Translations under genes and position numbers: made by a program
Notes under the pieces: generated by a model
Database searches by the model: none
The model's input: only the letters and a program-made list of their open reading frames with translations
What the model was told of the DNA's origin: nothing
Shown here: one piece after another, positions 1 through 9,017 of the stretch
Position numbering within the stretch: position 1 is the first letter of the stretch
Layout: each line of letters begins with the position of its first letter
Assembly (NCBI RefSeq): GCF_010501065.1
Contig: NZ_QVMM01000011.1
Span: 1 to 64,000 of the forward strand
From: Dysgonomonas sp. 216
Lineage (GTDB): Bacteria; Bacteroidota; Bacteroidia; Bacteroidales; Dysgonomonadaceae
Reading direction: 5' to 3'
DNA: 64,000 bases

Positions 1-339
1 GCGGGTCGCACAGCAGGCGCAGTCTTGATTTTTTGGTTCGTTTTGCATCAAGGCAAAATGAACGAAGGCAAGCATCGGTAAGATGCGCGGCAGTTAAAAG
101 AACAATTACATTTTTAGTTTCCTTTTCCAGCCTTGCATTGAATAATGTTTGGCTTATGGCGGTTAAGTGCCTCTGTATCTGTCTGCAAGGGAAATAGTCA
201 AAACAACCATGCAGAGAACTTTAACTTCAATAATTTACAATTCGTCATCGAAAAACAGGAGGCTTTTGTCAGAATATTCATTGCTTTAAAGGAATAGAGA
301 AGATGCCTCTTCTGTAGGGAACCATAAAGAGGCTAAAAC
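1..339. other. Non-coding stretch with small inverted repeats
   Basis: No convincing coding region is visible downstream of prfC up to the window edge. Near the start, TTTTGC (41-46) and GCAAAA (53-58) form an inverted repeat, and CTTGAT (24-29) pairs with ATCAAG (47-52). From memory, similar 'gcatcaaggcaaaa' text occurs repeatedly in Bacteroidota intergenic DNA; I could not check this. At 83-100 the sequence resembles 46156-46174. Dispersed repeat copy A follows directly. Confidence 0.4.
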
Positions 340-416
340 CGTCAGAACTGTCAGGTTTTGCAAAAATGACACAGATAGAGCCCGCAAACAAGGATGTTAT
401 TCTACCTTAATAGAAT
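340..416 (+). repeat. Dispersed tandem-heptamer/palindrome repeat, copy A
   Basis: CGTCAGA (340-346) and TGTCAGG (349-355) lie 9 nt apart start to start and are followed by TTTT (356-359). A 39-nt spacer leads to the palindrome ATTCTA (399-404), loop CCTTAA, TAGAAT (411-416); the arms extend to TTATTCTA/TAGAATAA (397-418). The same arrangement occurs at three other places in the window. This copy lies beyond the 3' end of prfC, antisense to it. Function unknown. Confidence 0.8.
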
Positions 417-447
417 AAGAACGAGGCAGGAAAATAGATATGCGACC

Positions 448-2034
448 TTAAAATTCGGAAGTGAAGTGGAACTTTATGTTCTTAAAGTCTTGTTGCGCCA
501 TCATCAACACGTAGTTCGAGTCGGCAAGAAAAACATCACGTCCATCTTTGTCCTTAGCCATATATTGGGCTTTGCGCTTTTTGAATGTTTCCAGTTCGTC
601 TTTGTCGTCGCTTTCAATCCAGCATGCTTTATATAGGCTGATCGACTCCCAGCGGCATTGTGCACCATATTCGTGCAACAGGCGGTACTGAATAACTTCG
701 AATTGCAGTTGTCCTACGGTTCCTATAATCTTGCGTCCGTTAAATTGGTTGACAAACAATTGTGCCACACCCTCGTCCATAAGTTGGTCGATGCCCTTTT
801 GCAGTTGTTTTGTTTTCATTGGGTCGGCATTGTCAATATATTTGAACATCTCGGGCGAGAAACTAGGTAAGCCTTTGAAATGGAGCAGTTCGCCCGAAGT
901 AAGCGTGTCTCCAATTTTGAAAGTCCCCGTGTCGGGCAAACCTATAATATCGCCAGCGAAAGCTTCATCAACAGTCTCTTTTTTCTGAGCCATAAAGGCA
1001 GTGGGAGCCGAGAACTTCATCATGCGGTTCAGGCGGATATGCTTGTAGTTTACGTTACGTTCGAACTTACCCGAGCATATCTTCACAAAGGCGATGCACG
1101 AACGGTGGTTGGGGTCCATGTTGGCGTGAATCTTGAATATAAAGCCTGTGAAAGCTTCCTCTTCGGGCACCACTACACGCTCTATTGCCTGTATGGGGCG
1201 AGGCGAGGGGGCTATCTTCACAAAGCAGTCGAGCAGTTCTTTTACCCCGAAGTTATTCAGTGCCGACCCGAAAAACACGGGAGCAACTTCTCCTTTCAGG
1301 TAACGGTCGATATTCAGATCGGGATAAACGCCCTCAATAAGCTCAATGTCTTCACGCAGTTTGGCTGCCAGTTGTTCGCCTATGTGCTTCTCCAGATCGG
1401 GGTGTGCTATGTCTTTAAACTCGATAGACTCGGTAACTGTCTGTTTGCTGGGCGTATACAAATCCAGCTTTTCGTCGTATATATTATATACTCCCCTAAA
1501 CCGTTGCCCACTGTCGATAGGCCAGCTCAAAGGGCGTACTTTTATCTGTAGTTCCTCTTCTACTTCGTCCAGCAAATCGAAGGGGTCTTTACCGTCCCTG
1601 TCCATTTTGTTGATGAATACCATAACAGGGGTTTTGCGCATACGGCACACCTCCATCAGCTTTCGGGTTTGGGCTTCCACCCCTTTAGCCGAGTCGATAA
1701 CGATAATAACACTGTCGACAGCCGTAAGCGTACGGAATGTGTCTTCGGCAAAGTCTTGGTGTCCGGGAGTATCTAAAATGTTTATCTTATGGTTGTTATA
1801 TTCGAAACCCATTACCGAAGTAGCCACAGATATACCCCGTTGCTTCTCTATCTCCATCCAGTCAGATGTTGCAGTTTTCTTGATCTTGTTCGATTTAACA
1901 GCTCCGGCAACGTGTATAGCCCCCCCAAAAAGCAGTAGCTTCTCGGTTAAGGTTGTTTTACCGGCATCGGGGTGGCTAACAATAGCAAACGTACGTCTTC
2001 TGTGTATCTCTTTATCAAGCTCAGGATTATTCAT
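448..2034 (-). CDS. prfC: Peptide chain release factor 3 (RF3)
   Basis: Translational GTPase that recycles RF1 and RF2 from the ribosome after peptide release. The 528-residue length fits RF3. The G domain is intact: P-loop SHPDAGKT at residues 20-27, DTPGH at 88-92 and NKMD at 142-145. Domain II and the RF3-type C-terminal domain follow. The ATG at 2034 puts the N-terminus [20 protein letters not shown] in the usual RF3 position. A TATCTTTG -7 element lies 19 nt upstream of the start on the same strand. It appears monocistronic. The long antisense frames inside it are shadows. Identity is secure by family pattern. Confidence 0.97.
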   Translation of the reverse strand: MNNPELDKEIHRRRTFAIVSHPDAGKTTLTEKLLLFGGAIHVAGAVKSNKIKKTATSDWMEIEKQRGISVATSVMGFEYNNHKINILDTPGHQDFAEDTFRTLTAVDSVIIVIDSAKGVEAQTRKLMEVCRMRKTPVMVFINKMDRDGKDPFDLLDEVEEELQIKVRPLSWPIDSGQRFRGVYNIYDEKLDLYTPSKQTVTESIEFKDIAHPDLEKHIGEQLAAKLREDIELIEGVYPDLNIDRYLKGEVAPVFFGSALNNFGVKELLDCFVKIAPSPRPIQAIERVVVPEEEAFTGFIFKIHANMDPNHRSCIAFVKICSGKFERNVNYKHIRLNRMMKFSAPTAFMAQKKETVDEAFAGDIIGLPDTGTFKIGDTLTSGELLHFKGLPSFSPEMFKYIDNADPMKTKQLQKGIDQLMDEGVAQLFVNQFNGRKIIGTVGQLQFEVIQYRLLHEYGAQCRWESISLYKACWIESDDKDELETFKKRKAQYMAKDKDGRDVFLADSNYVLMMAQQDFKNIKFHFTSEF

Positions 2035-2052
2035 CTTTCAAATTTTAAGGTG

Positions 2053-2060
2053 CAAAGATA
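2053..2060 (-). promoter_or_regulatory. Likely -7 promoter element of prfC
   Basis: TATCTTTG on the minus strand matches TAnnTTTG and lies just upstream of the prfC ATG. No good TTTG was found at the -33 distance, so this is supported by one box only. Confidence 0.5.
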
Positions 2061-2200
2061 CTACTTTTTTCATTTCGCCACTATACGAATAAAGCTTGTC
2101 TTATAGCAATGAGAATATTATGTTTAGTATATGTGTTAAATGTTTAGATTTTATTAACAAAATGTTTGTTTCAATGATTATGAGTGTATATTTTAATTCC

Positions 2201-2208
2201 TATATTTG
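2201..2208 (+). promoter_or_regulatory. Likely -7 promoter element of the Cys/Lys-repeat gene
   Basis: TATATTTG matches the Bacteroidetes -7 consensus, 41 nt before the ATG at 2250. There is no clear -33 TTTG at the expected spacing. Confidence 0.5.
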
Positions 2209-2249
2209 TAATTCACTAATTATATGACATTAATAAACAATTACTAGAA

Positions 2250-2498
2250 ATGAGAAAGTTAATAATATCAACAGTAATGTCATTCGCTCTTCTATTGTCT
2301 GTATCAGTAATGGCTCAGGATACTAAACCTGCAAAAAAGGAAGGATCGGCCAAAGCTAAAACCGAATGCCCTAAAAAAGCAGAATGTTCAGAAAAGAAGA
2401 AAGCTGAATGCACAAAGAGTACAGAGTGTACAAAAAAAGCAGAATGCAAGAAGGTGGAAAAGAAATCTTGCTGTGCAGCAAAGGCTGATAAAAAATAA
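2250..2498 (+). CDS. Small secreted Cys/Lys/Glu-repeat protein
   Basis: An 82-residue protein with a signal peptide (about residues 1-22, ending SVMAQ) and a highly charged mature part made of short repeats of the type (A/T)EC-x-K-K. Cysteines recur every 6 or 8 residues (units such as KKAEC, KSTEC), and the C-terminus carries a CC pair. No catalytic domain is visible. Similar low-complexity Cys/Lys proteins are, from memory, common in Bacteroidales and unassigned. Metal binding or redox buffering in the periplasm would fit but is inference. It has its own -7 element and terminator, so it is likely a single-gene unit. Coding is supported by the signal peptide and in-frame repeat. Confidence 0.8.
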   Translation: MRKLIISTVMSFALLLSVSVMAQDTKPAKKEGSAKAKTECPKKAECSEKKKAECTKSTECTKKAECKKVEKKSCCAAKADKK

Positions 2499-2559
2499 AT
2501 TGGGGTAATACTTCAGTTTAAGATTGTTAGATAAAAGCTAATAATCAATATATTAAGAG

Positions 2560-2585
2560 AGTACTTCCTCGGGAGTACTTTTCTT
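2560..2585 (+). terminator. Terminator after the Cys/Lys-repeat gene
   Basis: AGTACTTCC (2560-2568), loop TC, GGGAGTACT (2571-2579), with one T-G wobble, followed by the T-rich tail TTTTCTT. Confidence 0.7.
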
Positions 2586-2621
2586 AGCTTAGACACACTT
2601 GTACCATAAAACTACATTATA

Positions 2622-3401
2622 TTGCTTATGTTAAGAACAGCTTTCGGGTTGTCGGATAGTAAAAATGACTATCTGCCAGGCATTTCTGTCGATTGCGTCA
2701 TCTTGGGCTTTTTTGAAGGAAGTCTTAGGGTGTTGCTTAATAAATACGATTCTTATGACAAATGGCTTCTACCCGGAGGTCTTGTCTTTCGAGACGAAAG
2801 TATAGAGGATGCTGTTGACAGACACCTAAAATCAAGAACCGGATTGAGAGACATATACACTAAGCAATTCTATACATTTGGTGCTCACGACCGTATAAAT
2901 GTTGAAGAACAAAAAAGCATTATTAATCAATATAATTTACCGGAAGGGTCGGATTGGTTTATCAACAGGTTTGTAGGTATTGGGTATTACGCTTTAGTCG
3001 AATATTCGAAAGTTCAGATATATTCTGAAAATGAAGGGGAAACCGTTAGTTGGCACACAATCAACAACCTACCTGCATTATATGCCGACCACAAGCATAT
3101 TATACAGAAAGCTTTGGATGATATTTATTATCAAATAGGGTTTGTGCCTATAGGTTATGAGTTATTACCGGACAAATTTACAATGCCAGAGCTACGACAG
3201 GTATATGAGTCATTCTTAGGAAAAGAACTTGATCGTAGAAACTTTCAACGAAAAATGTTATCTATCGGCTTGTTTGAGAAGTTGAACGAGACACGAAAAG
3301 TAGGAGCACATAAAGCTCCTAACCTCTATTCGTTCAATAAGGAAAGATATACTGAAGCTCTAAATCAAGGACTTCAGTTAATAGATTGGAAGTTCTCTTA
3401 A
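2622..3401 (+). CDS. NUDIX-domain transcriptional regulator (NrtR/AraR-like)
   Basis: A 259-residue protein with an N-terminal NUDIX-fold domain (about residues 20-150) and a C-terminal winged-helix-like region (about 165-250, with LRQVYESFLGKELDRRNFQRKM). This is the layout of NrtR-type regulators, which in Bacteroidetes include sugar regulators such as AraR. The NUDIX box (G53 to L75) keeps G53, E59, R67 and G74, but the catalytic REUXEE glutamates are H68, S71 and R72. The domain therefore probably binds a ligand without hydrolysing it. It is convergent with the uronate cluster, and regulation of that cluster is a guess. The start is uncertain between Met1 and Met3. Confidence 0.82.
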   Translation: MLMLRTAFGLSDSKNDYLPGISVDCVILGFFEGSLRVLLNKYDSYDKWLLPGGLVFRDESIEDAVDRHLKSRTGLRDIYTKQFYTFGAHDRINVEEQKSIINQYNLPEGSDWFINRFVGIGYYALVEYSKVQIYSENEGETVSWHTINNLPALYADHKHIIQKALDDIYYQIGFVPIGYELLPDKFTMPELRQVYESFLGKELDRRNFQRKMLSIGLFEKLNETRKVGAHKAPNLYSFNKERYTEALNQGLQLIDWKFS

Positions 3402-3435
3402 AAGAGAAAAAGCTTGCTGTAAAGCACAGTTTATA

Positions 3436-3477
3436 TACAATAAAACGGGTAACCCAAAGGTTACCCGTTTTATTGTA
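3436..3477. terminator. Bidirectional terminator
   Basis: A perfect 19-bp inverted repeat (3436-3454 and 3459-3477) with a CAAA loop. A-rich and T-rich flanks make it work in both directions between the convergent NUDIX regulator and the MFS transporter gene. Confidence 0.9.
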
Positions 3478-3492
3478 ATATCGTGATTTAGA

Positions 3493-5088
3493 CTAATCTA
3501 AATCTGTAATAGGTTTATACTTCGGTACGAGTATTTTCATCACAACCCACCCAATAAGATAGGCTACGGCACAGATTGAAAATATGATCATATAACCCGA
3601 ATTTATACCATCAACAACGGTTTCACCCGATTTAGCGAGCATTCTCAAAAACTCTTCGAGATTAGAAACATTATGTTCTTTAAGTAATGCTTCTGTTGCT
3701 TCTTTAGTTTGGAATTGCGGATATTTGTCGAGTAAAGCTTCTCCGTTTATAGTACTCCAACTCTTTTGCGTAAAATCGAACAGTTTCCCCGATCCTTTAT
3801 TGATAAGGAATGAACCAATACCTCCGGCCATACCTCCAATACCTGTAATAGTGGCAATTGCTTTTTTGGGGAACATGTCTCCAATAGTAGAGAATATATT
3901 TGCCGACCAAGCCTGATGTGCTGCTCCTGCAATACCAATTATAATAACAGGAACCCAATAAGATATGTGACCTAATGGTTGAGCCAAAAGTGCCAATAAT
4001 GGGAAGAATGCGAATATTAACATCGCTTTCATACGCCCTGCATACGGATTCATCTTCTTTTTATCTACAAAATACGATGGTAACCAGCCTCCGATAATGG
4101 ATAGCAGAGTTATTAGATAAAGAACAAATATAGCTAACTGTCCTTCTGTATCTGACGATTTTATGTCATAAACCGAACTTAAATAAGCCGGAGCCCAGAA
4201 CAGGAAGAACCACCATACTCCGTCTGTCATAAATTTTCCAAAGGCAAAAGCCCATGTTTGACGGTAGCGGAATGCTTCTTTGAACGATATCTTTTTTGAT
4301 TCCTGAGCCTTTTCAACTTCTTCTTCAACAGGGTCTGTCGAATCCAGATCGGATTGTATATAAGCTAACTCTGCTTTGTTTACTTTAGGATGTTTCTCTG
4401 GTTTGTTATAGATAAAGGTCCAGAATCCCATCCACACAAAACCGAGGGCACCAATAATAATAAAGGACATTTCCCATCCCCAATGTTCAGCTATTACAGG
4501 AATGGTTACCGGTGCAGCTAGTGCTCCGACCGTAGCTCCCGCATTAAAGATACTGGTAGCGTAAGCTCTGTCTTTTTTAGGGAAGTATTCGGCTGTAGCT
4601 TTTATGGCGGCAGGAAAGTTTCCGGCTTCACCTATAGCTAAAACAAAACGGGCTATGATAAATAGAACAACACTAACACTAGCCACACGTCCTACATTTT
4701 GCACAGCTCCAATAGCTTCGCGAGCTCCTTCAAAACCAACAAACCATTCTCCTGCTACAATACCAGAGGTTGCGATACCACAAAATGCGTGAATTACAGC
4801 TCCAATCGACCATACGCCGATAGCCCATAAGAATCCTTTCTTTGTATCCATCCAGTCGACAAACTTTCCGGCAAATAGCATACCAACAGCATAGAAAATA
4901 GAGAACAATGCTGTAATTGTTCCATAGTCGTCATTGGTCCAATGAAACTCGGGAGAGATAAAGTCCTTCCACGTCAGAGAAAGAACCTGACGATCGAGGT
5001 AGTTGATTGTTGTAGCAAAAAATAACATAGAACAGATTACCCATCTGTAATTTGTCATTCTATTGCCTTCTTGTTTAAGTAAATTCAT
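3493..5088 (-). CDS. MFS hexuronate-type transporter (ACS family)
   Basis: A 531-residue inner-membrane protein with about 12 hydrophobic segments and the N-terminal signature NYLDRQ (residues 29-34) typical of the anion:cation symporter branch that includes ExuT. A charged loop (about residues 230-270, rich in E and K) splits the two six-helix halves. It probably imports hexuronates or unsaturated uronate products. It is the last gene of the kdu/kdg cluster, 26 nt after eda. The start is ambiguous: an internal ATG at 5058 (MTNYRW) has AAGAAGG just upstream and would remove ten polar residues. Substrate is inferred from context. Confidence 0.88.
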   Translation of the reverse strand: MNLLKQEGNRMTNYRWVICSMLFFATTINYLDRQVLSLTWKDFISPEFHWTNDDYGTITALFSIFYAVGMLFAGKFVDWMDTKKGFLWAIGVWSIGAVIHAFCGIATSGIVAGEWFVGFEGAREAIGAVQNVGRVASVSVVLFIIARFVLAIGEAGNFPAAIKATAEYFPKKDRAYATSIFNAGATVGALAAPVTIPVIAEHWGWEMSFIIIGALGFVWMGFWTFIYNKPEKHPKVNKAELAYIQSDLDSTDPVEEEVEKAQESKKISFKEAFRYRQTWAFAFGKFMTDGVWWFFLFWAPAYLSSVYDIKSSDTEGQLAIFVLYLITLLSIIGGWLPSYFVDKKKMNPYAGRMKAMLIFAFFPLLALLAQPLGHISYWVPVIIIGIAGAAHQAWSANIFSTIGDMFPKKAIATITGIGGMAGGIGSFLINKGSGKLFDFTQKSWSTINGEALLDKYPQFQTKEATEALLKEHNVSNLEEFLRMLAKSGETVVDGINSGYMIIFSICAVAYLIGWVVMKILVPKYKPITDLD

Positions 5089-5114
5089 GTTTTAATTGGT
5101 ATTTTGATTAAAGA

Positions 5115-5786
5115 TTATTTGTTCCTTATTTTGGCAATAATACCAAATGCATCTTTACACATTTGAGTTATCTTACCCCAGTCTTTAGCAGCTATTACCT
5201 CTTTAGGGAATAGGTTCGACCCCATGCCAACGCAAGTAACTCCGGCGCTAAACCATTTCGATAGGTTTTCTTCTGTAGGCGTTACTCCACCTGTAACCAT
5301 TATATTAGACCAAGGCATTGGAGCCTTAACCCCTTTCACAAAAGCCGGTCCCATAACATCGCCCGGAAATACTTTTACCAGTTCTGCTCCTAACTCCTGA
5401 GCCAAACCTACTTCTGATACCGATCCACATCCGGGAACATATGCTACCTGACGGCGGTTACATGCTTTAAATATTTCGGGATTTAATAGTGGGCCTACAA
5501 TAAAATTAGCGCCAAGTTGAAGATAAAGAGATGCTGTACCCGGATCAACAACCGAGCCTATTCCCAATATCATCTCTGGGCATTCTTTTGCAGCCCATTT
5601 ATTTAGTTCTCCAAATATTTCGTGGGCAAAATCACCCCTGTTTGTAAATTCAAACGCTCTGACTCCGCCTTCATAGCAAGCTTTAAGTACTTGTTTAGAT
5701 ACTTCCAGATCATTATGATAGAAAACAGGAACCATTCCGGTTTCTGCTATTGTCTGACATACTTGTATACGTGTAAATCGTGCCAT
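5115..5786 (-). CDS. eda: KDPG/KHG aldolase (bifunctional)
   Basis: Class I aldolase that splits 2-keto-3-deoxy-6-phosphogluconate into pyruvate and glyceraldehyde-3-phosphate, the last step of uronate catabolism. The 223-residue TIM barrel is close to family length. The catalytic Glu is E46 in RAFEFTNR, and the Schiff-base lysine is K138 in ELVKVFPG; phosphate-binding glycines (VTGGVTP) follow. It sits between kduD and the transporter and completes the pathway from KdgK. A stem-loop lies in the 91-nt gap upstream. Confidence 0.95.
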   Translation of the reverse strand: MARFTRIQVCQTIAETGMVPVFYHNDLEVSKQVLKACYEGGVRAFEFTNRGDFAHEIFGELNKWAAKECPEMILGIGSVVDPGTASLYLQLGANFIVGPLLNPEIFKACNRRQVAYVPGCGSVSEVGLAQELGAELVKVFPGDVMGPAFVKGVKAPMPWSNIMVTGGVTPTEENLSKWFSAGVTCVGMGSNLFPKEVIAAKDWGKITQMCKDAFGIIAKIRNK

Positions 5787-5813
5787 TTTATATATCTATA
5801 ATTAATAACAAGA

Positions 5814-5846
5814 GCCAATATACCAATTTGCAATCGGTATATCGGC
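5814..5846 (-). other. Intercistronic stem-loop between kduD and eda
   Basis: GCCAATATACC (5814-5824) pairs with GGTATATCGGC (5836-5846), 11 bp with one mismatch and an 11-nt loop. No T-run follows on the minus strand, so it looks more like an mRNA processing or stability element than a terminator. Confidence 0.6.
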
Positions 5847-5877
5847 ATACATGTCTTTTGTTATTCTGTTTTTATTA

Positions 5878-6672
5878 TCAAGGTTGCTTTCCTATATAAG
5901 CTAAAATTCCACCATCGACATATAATACATGTCCGTTAACAAAGTTAGAGGCTTCCGAAGCAAGAAATACTGCCGGACCTGCCAGATCTTCGGGGTTTCC
6001 CCAGCGAGCTGCCGGAGTTTTAGCAATAATGAAAGAATCGAACGGATGACGAGATCCATCGGCTTGCTTTTCGCGTAAAGGTGCGGTTTGGGGTGTTGCT
6101 ATATAACCGGGGCCGATACCATTACATTGAATGTTATATTCGCCGTATTCAGAAGCTATATTACGGGTAAGCATTTTAAGACCTCCTTTGGCTGCAGCAT
6201 AAGCCGAAACTGTTTCGCGTCCAAGCTCACTCATCATCGAACAAATGTTAATGATTTTTCCTGCTCCTTTTTTTATCATGTTAGGTATTACCGCTTTAGC
6301 AACAATGAATGGCGCATTTAAATCAACATCGATAACTTGACGGAATTCGTCTGCACTCATTTCAATCATTGGTATACGTTTGATTATCCCTGCATTGTTT
6401 ACAAGAATATCAATAACGCCTACTTCTTTTTCGATTTGTTTTACCATTGAATTAACCTGATCTTCGTTTGTTACGTCACAAACATATCCGTTAACTTCAA
6501 GTCCAATTTCTTTGTATGCGGCAACACCTTTGTCTACAAATTCTTGTTTTAAATCGTTGAAAACGATTTTAGCACCAGCTTTTCCAAGAGCAGAAGCTAT
6601 AGAAAAGCCTATTCCGTAAGAAGCACCTGTAATCAGGGCAACTTTACCTTCTAATGAAAATTGATTAGTCAT
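5878..6672 (-). CDS. kduD: 2-dehydro-3-deoxy-D-gluconate 5-dehydrogenase (SDR)
   Basis: Short-chain dehydrogenase/reductase that reduces 2,5-diketo-3-deoxygluconate (DKII), the product of KduI, to KDG with NAD(P)H. Its 264 residues carry the Rossmann motif TGASYGIG (15-22), NNAG (92-95) and the catalytic Ser145, Tyr158 and Lys162. The C-terminal INGG-like segment (VNGHVLYVDGGI) is typical of SDRs. SDRs are hard to assign by sequence alone, but the position between kdgK and eda, with kduI in the same cluster, makes KduD the best call. Confidence 0.92.
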   Translation of the reverse strand: MTNQFSLEGKVALITGASYGIGFSIASALGKAGAKIVFNDLKQEFVDKGVAAYKEIGLEVNGYVCDVTNEDQVNSMVKQIEKEVGVIDILVNNAGIIKRIPMIEMSADEFRQVIDVDLNAPFIVAKAVIPNMIKKGAGKIINICSMMSELGRETVSAYAAAKGGLKMLTRNIASEYGEYNIQCNGIGPGYIATPQTAPLREKQADGSRHPFDSFIIAKTPAARWGNPEDLAGPAVFLASEASNFVNGHVLYVDGGILAYIGKQP

Positions 6673-6706
6673 TTTTTTGTTTTTTTATATGCATTTATTG
6701 TATTTA

Positions 6707-7750
6707 TTAGCGGGAAACACGTCCTGAACCATCGCCTTTCATCAGGTTTTCAACCTCGGCAACTGTAACTAAATTAAAGTCGCCATAAATGGTGTGTTTC
6801 AAACATGATGCAGCAACTGCAAATTCAAGCGCTTTTTGGTCGTCGTTAGGATAGCTTATCAAACCATAAATAAGACCGCCCATAAACGAGTCGCCACCAC
6901 CTACACGATCAACAATGTGTGTGATGTCGTAACGTTTCGACTGGTATAGCTTATCCGAATATAAACATCCTCCCCATGTATTATGGTTTGCATTAATTGA
7001 ACCGCGAAGTGTAATGATAACTTTCTTCGCACGAGGGAAACGTTTCATTAACTGAGTACAAACCGATTCAAATTCGGCAGCATTAACTTCTCCTCCTGTA
7101 TGTGCAACATCAAAACCTTCGGGTTTGATTCCAAATACTTTCTCTGCATCTTCTTCGTTTCCTAATATAATGTCGCAACCTTCAACTAATGCAGGCATTA
7201 TTTCCGATGCAGTTTTTCCGTATTTCCAAAGGTTTTTGCGGTAGTTTAGGTCGGTAGATACAGTAACTCCCATTTCGTTTGCTATTTTAATAGCTTCGAG
7301 ACATGCATCTGCTGCACCTTGAGACAACGCTGGCGTAATTCCCGTCCAATGAAACCATTTAGCATCTTTGAACAGTTCGCGCCAATTAATCATACCGGGT
7401 TTTATATCTGCGATAGCCGAATTAGCACGGTCGTAAACAACTTTCGATGCACGGGCTACAGCTCCTGTTTCGAGGAAATAGATACCTACACGATCACCTC
7501 CGCGAACTATATTATTAACCCCCACATTATATTTTCTAAGGTCTGATATACACCATTCGGCAATATCATTATTTGGTAGCCTTGTTACAAAATCGGTTGG
7601 AATTCCATAATTTGATAATGAAACGGCTACGTTTGCTTCTCCTCCTCCAAATGTAGCATTCAGATTTGTTGATTGAATAAATCTTTGATAACCGGGAGTT
7701 GCCAAACGCAACATTATTTCTCCAAAAGTTACTACTTTTTTCTTTTCCAT
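6707..7750 (-). CDS. kdgK: 2-dehydro-3-deoxygluconokinase (PfkB family)
   Basis: Phosphorylates KDG to KDPG. I place the start at the ATG at 7750 (MEKKKVVTFGEIMLRL), because the frame upstream adds 28 residues with no family similarity; this gives 347 residues. The N-terminal GEIMLRL and FGGGEANVAVSLS segments are sugar-binding features of the family. The C-terminal GGGDSF motif holds the catalytic base (about Asp287). It is followed by kduD 34 nt later. The 96-nt gap to the upstream lipoprotein gene holds a small GGTT-gat-AACC hairpin. Confidence 0.95.
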   Translation of the reverse strand: MEKKKVVTFGEIMLRLATPGYQRFIQSTNLNATFGGGEANVAVSLSNYGIPTDFVTRLPNNDIAEWCISDLRKYNVGVNNIVRGGDRVGIYFLETGAVARASKVVYDRANSAIADIKPGMINWRELFKDAKWFHWTGITPALSQGAADACLEAIKIANEMGVTVSTDLNYRKNLWKYGKTASEIMPALVEGCDIILGNEEDAEKVFGIKPEGFDVAHTGGEVNAAEFESVCTQLMKRFPRAKKVIITLRGSINANHNTWGGCLYSDKLYQSKRYDITHIVDRVGGGDSFMGGLIYGLISYPNDDQKALEFAVAASCLKHTIYGDFNLVTVAEVENLMKGDGSGRVSR

Positions 7751-7846
7751 GTTTTTATTTATATGATGTATTAAAGTTAAGTCTCTTATATTAGATAAAG
7801 GTCGATAATCTGCCGTATATAAGCAGGTTATCAACCTTTTTTTATC

Positions 7847-8998
7847 TTAATATTTTACTGCAAGCGGCTGTTTAAGTGCTTTTGCAAAATTGGATGTATA
7901 AACTTCGAAATCGTTAAGCGTAGGAAAACCAAACTTAGACCATCCATATCCTGTGTAATATGTAACAGGAGAATCTGGCTGATAAGTAGCTACAGCTAAA
8001 ACATGAGAATATAAATCTGGTTTTTGAGTTTTAGGGTTCATTATTGCATATGTATCAATAACATCCTTGTCGAAGTTTTCAGGAAACACAAGTGCCAGGT
8101 AAATGTTATCAGCTTTACTGCTTTTAGGTTCAGCATATACAATATAATCTTTTGCGGCAGAAACTATAATAGAATCGTTTTCGCGTTTAACCAATCCTGC
8201 AGCAACAGCTATAGGTGTTTTCAGATTACCATACGATTGCACTACTTTCGATAGTTGAGAACCTGCATCTATCGATATTGTGCGGCTTTCGCTATATGTT
8301 TGTCCATCAACTGTTATGTCTTTATATACAAGTTTAAAGGTTGTGCGCAACGGGCCATTTTCCAGAACTTCTTGAGAGGCATAATTTTCGTTCAACCAAA
8401 GCGAATCATTTACATAAGGTGCCATAGCTCCGGCTCCAAGAGTTCGTCCTACTTTATAATCATCCAAGCCTTCTCCATGATCTTCGTGATACGAAGCTTT
8501 TCCGGCCAAGTCGTCTTTATACCATTTGTCGATAATTAAAGCGTTAGTACGTTTAAACCATGCGTCAAAGCCGTTGCTTGGGCCGTCAGATGCAATCAGA
8601 GACGGACCATATGCACGGAATGCCACGCGGTCGTTCTCCCATGCAAAATCATCTTTACGTTCTTGAATGAATCGTCCGAATGTTTTTGCTTCAAAAGTTT
8701 CGATTGCTCCTGCTTTAATAGTGAATGTTCCGGTTTCTCCGGCTTTCAAATTACCTTGAAAAATTAGTTTACCGTCAAAAGTTACCTGAGACGGAATAAT
8801 CTCTCCTGCTTGGTTTACAACCTGATAAACCTGTCCTTCTGCTAAATCTACTTTTGCTTTGATAGCATCAACAGGCACTTCTACCATTTCGACAGTACGG
8901 TCGAAATCGCTGGGATTTTCAACTGTAATCTTCATCTCTTTGGGTGCACAAGATGCAAGTAATGCTGCAACAGCAAACAGTGCAAAATATTTTCTCAT
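7847..8998 (-). CDS. DUF4861-family lipoprotein
   Basis: A 383-residue protein with a lipoprotein signal (ALLASC, Cys at about residue 17), so it is probably anchored in the periplasm or outer membrane. The rest resembles the DUF4861 family, which occurs near pectin and uronate utilisation genes in Bacteroidetes. It looks like an extended beta-rich carbohydrate-active or binding fold, with the segments FGRFIQERKDDFAWENDRVA and YTGYGWSKFGFP. The gene lies 19 nt downstream of kduI and so is very likely cotranscribed. A role in handling oligo-uronides before import is inference; the biochemical function is unknown to me. Confidence 0.8.
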   Translation of the reverse strand: MRKYFALFAVAALLASCAPKEMKITVENPSDFDRTVEMVEVPVDAIKAKVDLAEGQVYQVVNQAGEIIPSQVTFDGKLIFQGNLKAGETGTFTIKAGAIETFEAKTFGRFIQERKDDFAWENDRVAFRAYGPSLIASDGPSNGFDAWFKRTNALIIDKWYKDDLAGKASYHEDHGEGLDDYKVGRTLGAGAMAPYVNDSLWLNENYASQEVLENGPLRTTFKLVYKDITVDGQTYSESRTISIDAGSQLSKVVQSYGNLKTPIAVAAGLVKRENDSIIVSAAKDYIVYAEPKSSKADNIYLALVFPENFDKDVIDTYAIMNPKTQKPDLYSHVLAVATYQPDSPVTYYTGYGWSKFGFPTLNDFEVYTSNFAKALKQPLAVKY

Positions 8999-9017
8999 AG
9001 AATTTATATTTAGGTGT

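Noticed and set aside
394..636. An 80-codon plus-strand frame starting in repeat copy A
   Set aside because: It overlaps the 3' end of prfC antisense and begins in the palindrome.
880..2092. Two long plus-strand frames (223 and 248 codons) inside prfC
   Set aside because: They lie fully or mostly antisense to a clear RF3 gene, have no recognisable domain, and reflect codon usage of the real gene.
7751..7834. N-terminal extension of kdgK by 28 residues
   Set aside because: The extra residues have no PfkB-family match; MEKKKVVTFGEIM is the typical beginning.
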